Below, in pieces: positions 23,601 to 38,600 of a stretch of 64,000 nt of DNA. How positions within the stretch are numbered: the first letter of the stretch is position 1; the number at the start of each line of letters is the position of its first letter. This DNA is from Taeniopygia guttata (lineage: Eukaryota > Chordata > Aves > Passeriformes > Estrildidae). The position numbers and the translations under genes were made by a program. The DNA is taken from contig NC_133026.1 in assembly GCF_048771995.1 (NCBI RefSeq), forward strand, positions 14,616,001 to 14,680,000, written 5' to 3'. The notes beneath the pieces were generated by a model that saw nothing but the letters and a program-made list of their open reading frames with translations, ran no database searches and was not told the DNA's origin.

Positions 23601-26600
23601 GTCCCATAAACTGGAAGAGTATTGTTTTATGTTTACATTGTGTTCCCCTTTGGACATCTTTGCTGCTCACTCATAGCAGTGGCATTAATTTTTTATGCTA
23701 GTCTAACCTTTTTTTAGTGCATAATTATAAATACACTGAACTTGTAGATTAGGTTTCCAAGAACTGATATGTTTGATAGGAGGGGAACACAGAAACAAGG
23801 GCTTTTTGCAGTTTTGTCTAAAGTAAGTCTACAGACACCTGTTTGTAGCTGGAAGAGATTTTTCTGTGAGCTCATGCCATGACCTTGACTCTACCAATTA
23901 TTTTGGTACTTAGCTTAGTAATTTTCTTCAGATATACCTGTGTGAAAAAGGTTTGAAATGCTTAGAGAATTTTGAGAGAAAAAATGTGGCAGCTCATGAC
24001 TGGTGGGACCGAATTTCAAGTGTAAGAGTAATAGTGATGATTTTCAGTGTATTCCATTTTCAGTTACACCACACCAAAGTTTTCTGTTGTTTGATGTTGT
24101 TTAATTTATATTTATGCTATTCTGAGCATTCATGCAAGTTAGGAAAACTGGCAGATCGTGAGGAGTATCTTCTATAGTGAGCAATTCATGCACTGCCTTC
24201 AGCTACCTGAAGAATGTTGTTAATCCTGTGATGTGAAACCCACCTGTAGCAGCAGTGTTCCCTTTAAAGTCAGAGGGATGGTGGTGGCATAGACTTCTAT
24301 TACAGGTTGGTGCAATTCATGTGAGTCTGGAATGAGATTGAGTAAATTTTGCTTCTGGTTTCTCACTGGCCTTCATCCATTAAGATGACATATAGATTAT
24401 ACCTTTGGGATTTGACAGCTTCCTGGAAGCTGACAGTTCTGTGTAAAAGTTGAGGAATACATGTCCTATTGTTCTACCATAGGATAGTCAGGCACTAACT
24501 TGAAGTTGTGAGCAAGGGTCTGCCGTGGAAGTGCTTGATAAGACAATGTTCTGTATATGCTGTCAGTTCAGCATGTGATAACAGTAAAGGTGTTTATGTT
24601 CTGCGCTGAAGTAATGCTGGAAATACTTAAGCTCTCAGAAAACAGTAAGAGTTGGTTATGCCTGTCAGAGGATTCTCCAGGAGTTCCAGGTTCTCTTTTG
24701 AAATTAAGGATATGACTTATCCTTAGATAAGTCAGACATCGGTTTGATTATTGTCTATAATACTAATATTGAAAGATATTTGTCCTTTTGAAAGCAGGAT
24801 AATTAAGATGTTTTTAATAAAAAGCATGAAGCTGTGTCAAGTAATGTTTAGGGTGATATAAGCAAAAGCTGCTTCATTCAGAGCACAGGGACTGGAACAG
24901 GTTCTCCTTGGAAGTTCCAAACCTGACAGTTCAAGAAGCATCTGGACAGTGTTCTCAGGCACATGGTGTAACTCTTGGCCAAAGAATTCCAGGCAAAGCC
25001 AGGAGTAGGACTTGATGATCCCTGTGGGTCTCTTCCAACTCTGGGTATTCTGTGACTCTAACCTATGAGTTACATATGTATACAAAAGCAGTATGGTTCC
25101 TCTTAAGAAAGCTGTTCCAGAAAAGCTGTTTGTAGACTGCTCTTACTGAATTTGTTTGATATGTGCATTCTCAGCTTATTTTTACCCTGTTGTGGACATC
25201 CCAATAATTGAACCTAGAGAAGCCATGTAACAGCAGTGGCTTTCTGCACAGCAGAGTTAACTACAGTGAGACCAATTGTCCATGTTCATACTTGAGGTTA
25301 AAAAGTTTAGGTATACCTAGTACTCTCTTATTTGCAATGAGCGTGTTTTACAGTTGGAAGAGTTTAAAAATGTGTCTCAAATGGTTTGTATTAAGCCAGG
25401 GGAAGGAGAATGCCCAGAAAAGTAACTTTGTTAGCAGCGCTCATGAGAGCGCAAGAAGTAACACAGCTGGCAGGGTTTTGGAGGAGAGGAGTTTGTCAGG
25501 GTCAGCTGACTTGAAAGGCTTTACCTTCTGAGAATTTTCACAGCTGGCCTTAAAGAGTAGTCCCAAAATGTTACCTTCCTGACTCTTTCTCAGCTTGGAT
25601 CCATTATATAAAGTATTTCAGTTAACAATTGGGTATTAATTGTATGCAGAATATGATCAATGGTAGGGACAATAGTTCAGTAACTTTAATGTTTGAGAAG
25701 CATGGTGGTGTGTGCTTAGTTTTCTTTTCATTTTAATAGCTAACATTCTGTATTTATTCCAGTAAAATTTTAGTTATTCATAGGAACCTGCCTCGTATTA
25801 ATTTGTTTCAGTTAGGAAGAATATGCAATATAGCAAGCCCTTGAATCTGCTATTCTTTTTACTTAGTAGACCACTTTGCTTGTTGCCATCACAATAATTG
25901 TGCCCTGATTATATGATTATAGTCCTCAGAAATATATATGCGATTATTTACCAATTTCTTATGGGTATTTAGTCTGAGTTTTGAGTACCTCTAAGTCAGT
26001 GCATTATTTTTTCAAGTTTTTGTTTTATCGGACCAAGTATCTGTTTATGTGTGGGCATCTGCTCTGCTAGAACAGAATATTGTAATTGGCAGATGATAGG
26101 TGTATATAATAAGTTACTTTTCTTTTTCTACTACTTTTCTACATTGTACTTGTAAGAGGAAACACTAGCTTTAGTATCAAGGAACGCATCAAATGACTGA
26201 TGTACCGGGCAGAAGATGCTGGCTGCTGCTTTTGTGTCTGTAGATGTGCTCTTCCTTTTTAGTGAGTATGTTCTGCTCTCCCATCCACTTGTGTGTGTGT
26301 ATTTCTGTGTATTCTGCTTTGTGTGCTTTCAAGGACTAACCCTGTTCTAAGTAAACAGATATGTGAAGGTGAATTGCATCAATTGAGGCTGGAATAAAAG
26401 TTTGAAAACTTTCTGCTCTGTCATTTTCTTCAAGCACAGTTTGAGTGAGAGAGGAAATGATCCTCTTAAGGTTTAAGTACCATACTTAAAAGATTGGCTT
26501 CCTTTATATTTAATCAGGAATTAAGACATTTTTATGCTTTTTTGAATTGGAAGCTTTCAAGAGGGTATATTTGGAGAGGATTGCTTTCCAACATCCGTTT

Positions 26601-29600
26601 GAGTTTGTACTTTATATCAATTTCAAAACTTCAAGGTTCCTTCCAAGTTGTAAACCGAAATCACAGATCTTGTAGCCTGCTTGGAAGGCTTATGAAGCTT
26701 ACATTTGAGGGGAGGGATTGGTAATAAAGGCTGCCCTGTGCACACATCTAGTGCTACTGTTTGTTTTCTGTTACCATTTTAAGAGCTGTAGTCTTAAGGT
26801 TTTTTTTTTTTTGGTCTGATGTTCAATTCAGAACTTGGCTACTAGGAAGGTGTTCAATTGCAAAGATGAATTCTGCACAGGCTTCTTTTTTCAGATTTTC
26901 CTTCTCAGAATATAAGGATTTTGTCAGATGTGTTGTGCAAGTGTAATTATTGTGAATTAAAGATGGTTAGGAAGAGGAAGAAAGGGGGCCTGTTGCTTTT
27001 CCAAACTATTGATCTGTAATTAGTCTCACTGAAAATGCCTTTCTTAGTGGAAGAACTTTACATGACTTGATGTTTTCCTTTTTCTTTTCTCTTTGTGCCA
27101 TTATCGTTCCCCGTGTTACTCTGTCTACATAGTATGTAACATCTTCCAGGCATTTCCCAGGATTTAATTATTTGAAATGCATAATTTTCTTGTATTTCTA
27201 AATTCTCTTGTTTTCTTCTCCTTCTTAAGTTTCTTTAAACACTGATGGTAAAATTGGATTTCTGATTTCCCCCATGCCCTCATTTTTGCTTAAGAAATGA
27301 AGCTTTTCACTGTGGGGTGAGGTTAATCCCCCGGCCCCAACCCTGTATTAGTATTTCAGCAGGACATATCCTGTGTGCCTTTTTGGTACTTGATTTTTCT
27401 CAGTACTTAAATACAAGAAAGAATTCTGAAAAGAGTGGCAGAAAATAGGAACTGGCTTCAGAAGAAGATTTTGCAATATTGTAATGTGACTTACTGTACT
27501 TGTAATTCAGTAACCACAATCTGATATATCTTGTTAAAAAGCTGAATTCAAGACAACAGGGTGGTTTTACTGGAAAGTTAATGAGTAAGGCTACAGGTGA
27601 GAGCCAATGAATCTGAGTCCTGCAGAATGTGCTGTATTATGTGCAGAATCCTTTAAGCAGGTTAGTTATACAGAAGTGCTGGATCTTTCAGGTACTTACA
27701 GGTGCACTTATGTACTCTTTCCTGGTTCTTCAGGATTATTTTTCATGCCAAAGATGATGACCTTGCTTGCCCTTCTCTTGCTGTTTATCTTGTTCCATTA
27801 GAAGGAAGTTATTAATAATACCAGTGTACTTGCTTTTTTTTCTGATGAAGATGCTGTGGTCTTGAAGTAGGCTAAGTACAAAATGAGGCAGTTCAAGTAT
27901 TAGGATTAAAGGTAGTTTAATACTATCCCTCTTGGGGAACTGATGTTTTTCACCGTACTTCAAGTCAATAGGGAAAAATTTATGCTCTTGTTGAATGCAT
28001 GAGGTAAAGGAACTTGAGCTACTAAAACTGGAGTACAACAGCTTCCCTTTTCTTGTCAAGAATGTGAGGTTTGTTCTGTGAGAGGGAAGTATGTGTGGGA
28101 AATCAGTGAAACATGCATGTTTACAAAGCACCTCTGTCTAATCAATCTTTACCAGAGCTGTAGGATAAGGTTGATTAAGAGAAATTTCTGTTGCATGTTT
28201 GTGCTCTCAGCCTTCCTCTGAAGGAGAATTATTTCCTTTGAGGTGTCTTGTTTTGCAAAGAAGTTAAGAATATTGGAAAAAAAAATGGCACATCTTGGAC
28301 TAGAACAGAAAATACAAGGTTTATTGCAGTTAATGCTTAAACTCTTATATCTGGCCTGGTTTCTCACAGCATCTATACTTCATTGCAAAAGGACCTTGTG
28401 CTGGTAGTTGTGAAATGTTTTTTTTTTTTAGGGCTTTAGCTGTCTTTAAGTGATAGGGGTATGGGCTGCAGAATGTCTTGGAAATAAAGACAAAACCTTG
28501 CTGGGGAAGCTGATGAGGAAAGAGAAGCTCCGAATTGGTCCTAATAAGTTGCTGTTACTGAGGAAAGTAAAGCATCTACTAGCTTTAGCTTTGAAGAATT
28601 GCTGTCGTGGGTAGGTTGTGGAACAAGTCTCATCAGAAGGTAACAGTTTTGGTATTGTGTGGCAGGATAGTATGAAATTCTGAAGCCATCCTGAAGCAAT
28701 AAGAAAAATATTCATAGATAGTCTCATTGATGACTTGGTTTCACAAGTTTGTTTTTTGATAGGCTCTCATTTACCAAGCTATTCATTATTCATTCATCAG
28801 GTAGAAAAGGTCCCTGTGTGATTTAGTAACCTGATTATTTTTAAATGTGGTATCCAGAAGTTTACTTAACTCAGTAATTTTAAAAATTAAAGTAGGGAGG
28901 TATCTGACATTTTATTTTGGCTTGTATTAAATTGTGATTTCACTGGTGTAATTTTCTGGAAAATAATAACATGAATGTTTTCCAGTGTTGATTTTTCTCA
29001 GGAAAATCATTGTCCTGTCTCTCAGCAAAGTAAGTTTGCCTTCTTGTTTGACCTGTACTCAAGAGGAACACTATGAGAAGCATTTGTTTTAGTTAGTAGA
29101 GGGAAGGGGAAGATTCAGCGTTAGTTTGCTGGAGAGAGTGTCTTAACCTCGATTGTTTTGCATTGTGGTCAGGTGTGTACGTAGAGTTCACAACTGTGTT
29201 TATACTGGCTGGATGTTTGGTTTGTTTTTGTGGTTTATTCCCACCATTACCAAGGAGAGTGAGTGTGCACGATTTAGGCTGTGGTGTAATTTCCCTTCAG
29301 AAGTTCATAGGATTAAATACTGGCTGATAAGTTAACTTTGACTTGTTTCAACACTTTGCTCTTGCATGTTTGTTAAATATGAATTACACATCCACATTAC
29401 CTAAGGAGGTTAGATGGGATTTATTGCTGAGAGTTTGAAGGAAGTAAGCCCACCACTTCAGAAGATGTCAATGTCTGCAGGTGGAATTGGAACTTGAGGT
29501 CCTGACTCAGCTTTTGGCAAGAGTAGCATTTCCAGGGATTGAGAGAACCTCAGCTTACTTTGGCTTGCAGTGACTGTAATGTGGGAAGCGGTATGAAACT

Positions 29601-32600
29601 GAAGATGCAGTTGATAATTCAAAAGCATAACATTAGGCAGCTCTGAATTTTATTCTTTGGGAATGTATGCAGTGTCAAGTTGGTATTTTTCAAAACACAA
29701 TGTGCTAATGTAGCTAAAATAGTCCTTACACAGAAGGGATATAATTAATTAATGGCAAGTACAAATACCTCACATGGCACCACGTGGTGAGACAGGTAAC
29801 ATGTCTAGCATAACAATATTTTCTGGAATCCTCTTAACTTTGTTTCTCTGCTGATACCTGAGCTGTATTCTCAGACTCAGTGTTTGAGAAGAGCACAAAG
29901 CAGTCTCTAAAGTGTTTGTTGTACTTAATACATTTATATATTTTGTAGATACATCTACATATTGTGTAGACACATCACATCATGGATATTCATACCACTG
30001 TAACTTGATTCCCTTGCGGCCAGGACTGGCCCATTGAGCAGCTGCACATGTGGAAAAGCAGGCACCTCTGTTGGGACTGGAACAGTGGGATTTGGCTGAC
30101 TCCTTTTACATGACATTGGGCAGAGACACTTAACTCTCACTGGGCACACGGCGAGAATAACAATGTCACTTGAAATACACTAAGCTCATACAAGTATTAA
30201 GGAAATCCTTTCCTCCCCTCCAGTGTACGACTTTGCTTTGTTGCTGAGTGTTTATACCTTGAAAACAGGTTTGATCATAATTGCAGGTAGGAGGTCATGA
30301 ATATGAAATGCTAGCCTGTCCTGCATTTTTAAAGGCAGTCTAATTAAACTTAGGGATTACAAAGCAAAATGAATAACTGGTGTCTGACTCATAGGAGTTT
30401 ATAATTCAAAATGATCAGGAAACCTTTAAGCTGGTATTTTGTCTAAGCTGTTCAGCTTCATACAGGCCTCTGCTCTAGGTAGCATCTTTGCATTGATATG
30501 TAGCAAAGTGTCTAAACATGTAGATTTACAAACTGAAGACTGGCATCTATAGCAGGAAATAGATTCAGTGGAAAATCTGTTTTAAGTTACTCAGTATTGC
30601 ACCTGTCACTGTTAGAGAAGCACTTTCCCACCTTTGTGGTGTCAGACCTGAAACGCTGATCTGTTGGTGTTGCAAATATGGAAGCTCAGTGTGTTTAGTT
30701 AAAAAGTATGGGTAGGCTTTACTTGCATTTTCATGAATGTACTTTGACAAAATGTAATTGGCTAGAGCAATTGTAAGTAATTGCTAAGCAAATTTCTTTT
30801 TTACTAGATGCCTTATGTAGTAAAACTTAATTATGTCTCTGCTGGTGTTTGTACTTGTTGGGGTCTTATTTCAATTTTCTCAAATGTCTTTATCAGCTCT
30901 CTTGATACCTTGCTGTCTTGGTACATTAAAAAGCTCCTTTTACTAAGTTACAATCTGCAGTGCTTTTTTCTTGTAACAAGAATTGTAATTTGTAGAAATA
31001 TGAGGTAGGAACTTTGATACCATTGGCACTGACAGTTACTCAAAGACAAGGTTACATGTGCTCTGCCATCCTGTGTGTGCTGATGCAGCTCACATTTCTG
31101 CTCAGGGCTGTATAGCAATTTATTTCCATTTTGTGATATACAGAGGAGTAAAGTACTTAAGGATATTGTGAAGTCTGCAAAAGGGCTTGTTTAATAGATT
31201 AGCTTTTAGTCATGGCTGTGGTGCACTGTATGCTTTTTCTGCAGACTTTTTCTTCCCCATAGTACTGAAGTGGTTAATGTTAAAAAGATTTGATTGTTTA
31301 TTTTTGAAATCATAAACAAGCTTGATAGTTTAAGACAATGCTCTGGAAGCTTGTTTACTTTGAATTTTTTTAATGCAGCTGTTATATATGAGCTTTTTTA
31401 TGTGGAATGCACATGTGACTTCCTAAAAGGTGCTTAGATTGTTTAGGTTTTAAGGCAAATTTCTTTTTCCTTATCTGACATGAGGTGCTTGTTTAGGTTT
31501 TAAGGCAAATTTCTTTTTCCTTATCTGACATGAGGTGCTGAGCTTCAACTCATGAATGAATGAACTTAGAAAATGCTGATATTTGGTTATCTTATTAATG
31601 GGTTTACTGTTTTTCTGTCCCCATATTATTGTATAATATTCAGTAAAAATACCAATTAAATTCTATTACTTCTTAATATGAGTGACTGCTTGAGGTAATG
31701 GAACTCTATAGAAGAGGTAGTTAAGCCTGACAAGGGTGTTGTAAATGAAGAAGTCTTAGGGGAGGTACAGCTGGTTTAGTTTTGTGTGCTAGAGATCCTG
31801 TGTAAACCATATTCACTCACTGGTTTGTTTTTAATTGCTGTTTTTGGTTGAAAGGGAAGGTAAATGAACAAAATATAAAGATGCAGATGTATTGAGTTTC
31901 TTTCAAGCCTCTTTAATATTAAAGTTGAATAGTACATACTGGCCTAAAGGGTTCGTAGAGGAAAGAAATTATTGGACTGCTGAACACAAAGACTAAAATG
32001 AGACTCCCAGGTTCTGATACCTTGTGGCTCAGAGAGAATAGCAGTGGAAATAGGGCTGTGGGTTTTGTGCTTTTTTACTCTCCTTGGTAATGATTCTCAT
32101 GGGCTCTTTTTTGAGATGGTGATAGGCAAAGTAGTACTCTGATAAAATGCACACTTGTCTTGCAAGCGTCCAAAAATGTTTCTGCATTGCATGAAGAGTT
32201 TCCTTACTAATGATGCCTGGCATTTAGGCTGCCCCAGTCAACCAGACTGGACATTTGTTTATGTGAAGTCCTTGGGTAGTTGTGAATTTGCTGTTCAGAG
32301 GTATGACAGTCAACCTGTAGGTAATCTTGAGTTTTAAAATCTTACTGCAAATTCTGAGGGGAAAATAGTAGCTGTAGGTAGGTAAAATTTTCAAGATCTA
32401 TTTTTAATACTTCTAAGAAAAAACCCAAATTAACTAGATCCTGTTTTTAGACTTTTTTCTTCAAACTCTTTGATCATATTTAGATCTGGAAAACTGTTGG
32501 TTTTTGCAGTTTGTGATGCATGGCCTGTGAGAGGGAATGTTTCTGAGCCCTTGGTAAACTTAATGTTGGCGAGATAGGGATGCTGCTCAGGCTCTTATGG

Positions 32601-35600
32601 CTTTGTTCATTTGTCTCACCTATCTTGATTGCACTGTGTACTGCTGCCGGGTTGATTGGTGGATCCAGATTGAGAAGTGTCTGAACTGCAAAGGGAGAAG
32701 AAGAGGGTTGATTTAACGAGGGTCATTTGAAAACCTGAACTGAAGAACAAAGCCTGTGGAAGCAGTGATAGACATACTGTTTTTCATCGTTTATGTAAAA
32801 AACTGAGAGAAATGTAAAAAAATTCACTTGGCTGAGTTGACTCTTTCTAATTCTGCTGGCTCTTGAAATGTAGATTTTTAGCTTAGCCTTTGGTTTCACT
32901 CAGTACTATGTATAGTATTCAGTGGTGATTTGAAACTGGAATAGTTGAGGCTCACGTCTGTGTTGGAACGCACAACCCTGTGTGTATCTGCGCGTGGAAG
33001 AATAGTGAAACAGAAGAGAAACTTGTTTGTGGCAAAGTTGGGTTACAACGTTGCTTGTTATTCAGATAACACTTAACAATAGTAGCAAGTCTGTAACTAA
33101 TAAAAATTCTGGAATCCAGGTGTTTGCTTTTGCCATGCAAAATTATCTGAGTTACAAAGTATTGCTAATACACAGAAATGTTTTGGCAAGTAGCAAGGTA
33201 GATGCAGTGGTATCTTTTAACTTAGAAACTTGATACAATTATTAGTATTGTATGATGAAATGATCTTGAAGTTCCACTTCAATAGTCCATATGAAGGGAG
33301 AATAATTTTGCTATAAAACTTTATTCAGGCTGTTCTAAATGGCTGAAAACTCTGAAAAGGAAAGGTTAAATTAAAAGAGCTGTTCTCATTCAGTTGTACA
33401 CTGCATCTTGAAAGTTATATTCTTGTGTACTCTATAAAATCTCAGTTCACTTTGTGTTGCAATCTGATTTCAGTGTGGAGGTTATGCCCTGAACATGTAT
33501 TTACATAATACACGAAAAGCATCTTCATGTGTTCTTTAGAATCATTATTTAAGGGAAAATTACTTTGTTTACTATATAGGACTGAAATAGTTTTCATTCA
33601 TTGCAGTCTCAAATGAGCATACAGCTGGAACAGCAGCCTGAAGTAAGGAAGGGGCTCTTGGGCAAGTTTGCAGTTAAATCTGGTGTGGCAAAGTTGTGTC
33701 AGACAAGCTGAGCTGGTTTAAATGTTTGTAGTGAGAAGAGGCAGTTCCAGTGTTTTCCTAGACTTTGTCCTTGTCTTTGCACTACCTGTGGACTGATTAA
33801 GCTCAAGAGGAGAAGATTCACCTAAGAGTAAGTTCCCTTCTCTCTCTGGTCTGTGGGTTACAAGGCTGCTGAGGCTGAGGCGTTCATAAGAGCCAAAGTG
33901 GTTACAGAAGAATGGTAATGTCCATGCCCATCCAACACTGAGGAGATGGTTTAGTGCTGTCTGCCAGTTTTGATCTTTTGTAATTCCTAAATGAAATACT
34001 TCAAATTGATACCAAGACCTCTGCTTCTGAATGTATGTTGTGCTGTGGCAATTTGGCAGGCAGACAAGTCTTTTAAGGTGGTCTGAATGAGACCTGTGCC
34101 TCGAAAGATAGAGGTGCATTGTGTTTATAAACTATACTGCCTAATTAATGTATGTGTTAAATACTGAATTTTCCTGATTCCTAGGGTTCCTAGGTTGTGT
34201 ATCTTATCCTCTCTGGCATGTTTTGAGCCAGTCTCATTAATTTCTTCATTTCCGCCTGTCTATTTTGCACAGTAATTTAAAATGTGAGACCAACTTCAGT
34301 CTTCTGGTAACAGGTTAACAAATCACTTTTCGTTTCTTCTAGTGTTCTCATGAGCTCTAGTAGTAATGTTAGATTTCTGGGTCAAATGTCCTGTGTCTAC
34401 CAGCATTCACTGAACAGGAATAGCAAGTGAAAATTTCCTCTGATTTATAGGTTATTTGCTGCTGTGAGTCCAGAAATACAGATGCAAGATTTCATCCAAT
34501 GGAAGGACAGACTCCTTCCATGCTCTTAGAAATGTCTGATTTGAACACGGGAAAAGTGGTGTACTACAATGCTCAGGGTGGTATGGCTGATCTCATTTCT
34601 GACCTGTGTTCTGGAGAAAAGTCTAATAATTACCAAGATTTTTTTGATACTTTGTTAGTTACAAACCCATGAATTTTTAGAAGTAAATTAGATCCCACTT
34701 TCATTGAGTAATTTCTGTGTAAACCTAGGCAACTCTTTTAAGTTGGCATTTTTAGCAGAGATCTAATTACTACAGTGATTACAGTAGAATCCTTCTTAAC
34801 TGACTACTCAAGAGACTGACATCAGTTGATAAACAGAAGTCACCTCCATAGTTTTCTTCCATGAAGGGACAGTTCTAGGCTCTGCTGTAACAACAAGAAA
34901 ACAGTTTTTCTACTGCATAGAATGGTTCAGGCCATTGACAGATCATGACAGAAGTGTGTCAGAAGGGAAGATGTAAAGCTGTGTGGTCTGGGTGAATCTG
35001 CAGGCAGCTTCAGTTGATAGGAGAAGGTGTTCACTGTGTGTCCATATTTACTGAGAGTCGTAACAGAAGGAGGGCTGCAATTGCTTGTGGGCCAGATGAG
35101 AGATTGAAGGCATCTGCTGTTTTCCTTAGGACCCATCATAGGTAGAGCAAGGAAGGCTGCTTTGCTGACCCACCATTTCTGTCCTGTTTTGATTGCATGG
35201 GCTTCTTGTGACCAGATTTAAACTATTGCTAACACTTACAAGACATTCATGTACTTGTTCAAGAGGGTCAGAGCTGCAGTTATGCTTACCAACAAAACCA
35301 TTGCCTTGCCATTATCAAAGGCCAGATCTGTCAGCTGTTACTCAGGAGCTGGATTCCGGGTCTCAGTCAAGGATCAGTGTAACTCAGAGACTGATCTTGT
35401 GCCAGAATACCTATTGAAGACTTCTGTGCATTGCAAAGCAGACTCAAATTGCCCTCATCAGTACAATCTGTCAGGTTTGGAACTTTTCAGCAGCAGTTGT
35501 GTAGAAACAAGTGCTCTAATAAACTTGTCAGAATGTCTTTGTTGTTTTGCAAGCAGTTAGGTGTGACTGCATATGCTGTGTGAGGAACTAAAGACAGTGT

Positions 35601-38600
35601 GTGGTATGTGATAAATGCTTCTGTAATAACCTGTGGAGCTGCTGTTCAGGAGCAACTAAGCATTTTTGCTTAGTCATACTGGAAGCCACTAGAGCCACTT
35701 TCTGCCCTGAAGGTAAGAGTAATGCAAAGGAAGTATCTTTGAACAGTTTGCATTGCTCTAAGATGTCTTCTGTGTTGTGGCTGTGCATTCTGTACATTTC
35801 TCTTGCAGAATTGTTGGTGCTTGCTTGTCCCTGGGTGGGCTTTCTCTATTATGGTGGTGTTTAACTGCCCCTGAGTCCCACAGAAAGCTATTTCCAGTGC
35901 CTGAACTGGTTCTAGGAAGGGAGAAGGAATTATGTGAGTACGGAATAAGGCATGACATTAAAAAAATACAGACCTCTTCGTTTTGCATGTAATTTTCTGA
36001 TATTACTCTTCATGTTCCTCCTAATCTTGGCTATAAATTGTCTGATTATCAGATCTTAGCTGTCCTGTAACTTATTAACAGGAGGAGAAGGTGAAGAGAA
36101 TGAGCCAGTTCAGGTGTTTTATTCCTTTCTGTCTTCTCTGTGGACAGATTTATTGGATTGAATCTGCAGACAAATTTTCTCTAGCTTAACTTGACCATCA
36201 CACTTCCAAGAAGCTGTCTTCCCTGATCCTGCAGGTAACTGAGATCCTTATATGGATCCTGTAGGTGAGTGAACAAGCAAAGGTGGAGTTTGGAGAGTGA
36301 CTTGTGTGCAGTAGGTCATAGAAATGCTTCAGCAGTCCCTCCTCTGTTTTGGAGTGAGTTAGCCTGTGAGTTAGCCTGTTAGGTGTTGGTCTGCAGCAGG
36401 GTCTCTGAGCAATTTTGCTGTGTTTTCCTCCACTGCTCTTCTTCCAGTAAGTATTACTGATGTGAGAATCTTCATCACCTCCATCGATTTAGCATAAGGC
36501 AAAAATCTTTACCTTATAAGCCTGGAATCAGGTTGCTCAAGAAACCTCTTGGTGACATGATGAACAATTTCTGATTTTTTTGGTTCTTAATGTTTTCTTA
36601 CTTGATTTGAGTAATGTGTTTGTGTTTGAAATGACCTGCAATTTTGTTGGATTTTTGGTGTGTGTTTAGAGTTGTTTTTTTTTTGGACCATAAGCTGCTA
36701 GGAAGTAAAATGTGTATTAAAAAAGATGGGTCTAGGTAGGGGTTTGTATGGCCTTGATTGTGTGTCAGCTGTAATTGTTTCCGTGTAACTGTTGTGAACT
36801 TAATGCATCTTGACAACTTTCTATGGAAACTGGTATCCCTTTCGGTTCTTACACCTTAAACATTACAAGTGCTGTGAAGTGGTAGCCTTGGGAAAGCACT
36901 TCTGTCAGGGATGGATGTGAGAGGATTTTTCCCAGTCATTAGGATGTAAATCTGCAGTTCTGCAAAGACCAGTAGATGGGCAGTGGTTTGTCTTAGTTCC
37001 CAGTAATGACACAATCAGTTGTAGTATGTTTTTGTATAGGTTTTGTTTCAGGGGCCAAGATGTTATTCTGATCTGCACAGGCTTGAACTCAGTCCTGTGT
37101 GCCTTTTAGAAGTAACAGTACTTTTAAAAACTTTTTGCTTCTCCACCCCACCTTCTGCTTCCCCCAGGAAAGACATCACTCCCTTGCTTAGGGTAAGGCT
37201 TGGAGTATTGGGAGACGTTCTGTTCTGCACACTGGACTTGAGAGCTGCCTCTTTCGGTAATTTGCATAAGCAAATGTGCCTTAAGTTATTATTTATAAGA
37301 AGTCTGAATTAAGTGGAGAAATTGAGGAAACAAATAAATTATAAAAAAGTGGATTTTGCCTTTATTTCTTGAGAAGAAGCACTCATTGCTACTGCATTAA
37401 TATTTTTTCAGTTGTCTTTTTAAAAGGATAACATACATTCTATGCCTTTGGTTTGTTCAACTGTTATGACGGGTTGTGTCACTTAGTCTTTTAATGCCTT
37501 ATACTGTGGTTATCTTGGAATATGGTCTCCAGAGTGTACTGCAGAGTAGATATTTTGTCAAAGAAATCTCTGTGTTCTCTGTAACTGCCAGTTTTCCTTT
37601 AGAAACTGCAACTATCTTAAAATCCCACAGTCATGTTGCCAAAAATTTGAGAAGCATTACCAAAATGTGAAGGAAGGCAAATACTGCTTGCTGTTAGTTG
37701 CTGTGCTTCTGCTTGTTTCCGCTTGCAGGCAGGAGTGCCTGCTGGTAGTCAGGTTGAGCCACAATCCTTTCTTTTGTGGTCTAATTATTGTAATTCACAT
37801 TTTTGAATGTACTGTGCTAGAAATATATCAAACATGCAAATACTGAACTGATGACAAAGAATTAACCCTATATCCTTGCATTATCATTTGGGAGATCCTA
37901 CTGCCCCAAAAGCAGCACTTACCACAAGTTCTGGGTCCTTCAGTCTGTAATGAGTGCTGCTCTGCTGTGGTTTGATTTCCCTCATGCCTTTGTTGCTGTC
38001 AGCTTGCTTAGGTTGTCCTTTCACTCTTTGATATTTTGGAGCATGTATGGTGATACTAGTGTGCAGTAAGAGTGGATACAGGGGATAAACTCGCTATCCT
38101 AAAGTTCCTAAGATAGGAAGGAAGACCATAGAATGACAATTAGTGCCAATGCATAATTTTGTGTATGAAATTGCATCATACTTTGTTACATTCTACATAG
38201 TCAGAAAAAGAATTGCTATTTTGGTGGGCTGTTCCTGTAGACTCTCTTAATTAGAGGAAAACTAAGGGAGGAAGGTGTTTAAATAACCAAGCTTTTGGTT
38301 ATTTAAACAACTAACAGTGTCATCTGGTGTGTATTGGTGTTTTAACTATCAAAATAATATTCTGGACAGGAATATAGTGTGGAGAATAAGGTGCAGTTCA
38401 TAGAATAATGGAATATCCAGAATTGGAAGGGACCCACAAGGATCATCCAGTTCCTGACCCTACACAGTCACACTGTGTGGCCATGAGTGTTGTCCAAACA
38501 CTTCTCAGTCAGGCTGGTTCTGTGACCACTTCCCTGGGGAGCCTCTTCTGGCTGAAGACCCCTTTTCTAATATCCAAGCTAAACCTCTCTTGACACAGCT

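Noticed and set aside
33718..34119. 133-codon open frame on -
   Set aside because: Antisense in intron 1, no domain recognised, composition of ordinary intron sequence.
35193..35992. Cluster of 70-100 codon open frames suggesting a decayed viral or LINE fragment
   Set aside because: No reverse-transcriptase, gag or other motif could be recognised, and no LTR or CR1 end flanks them.
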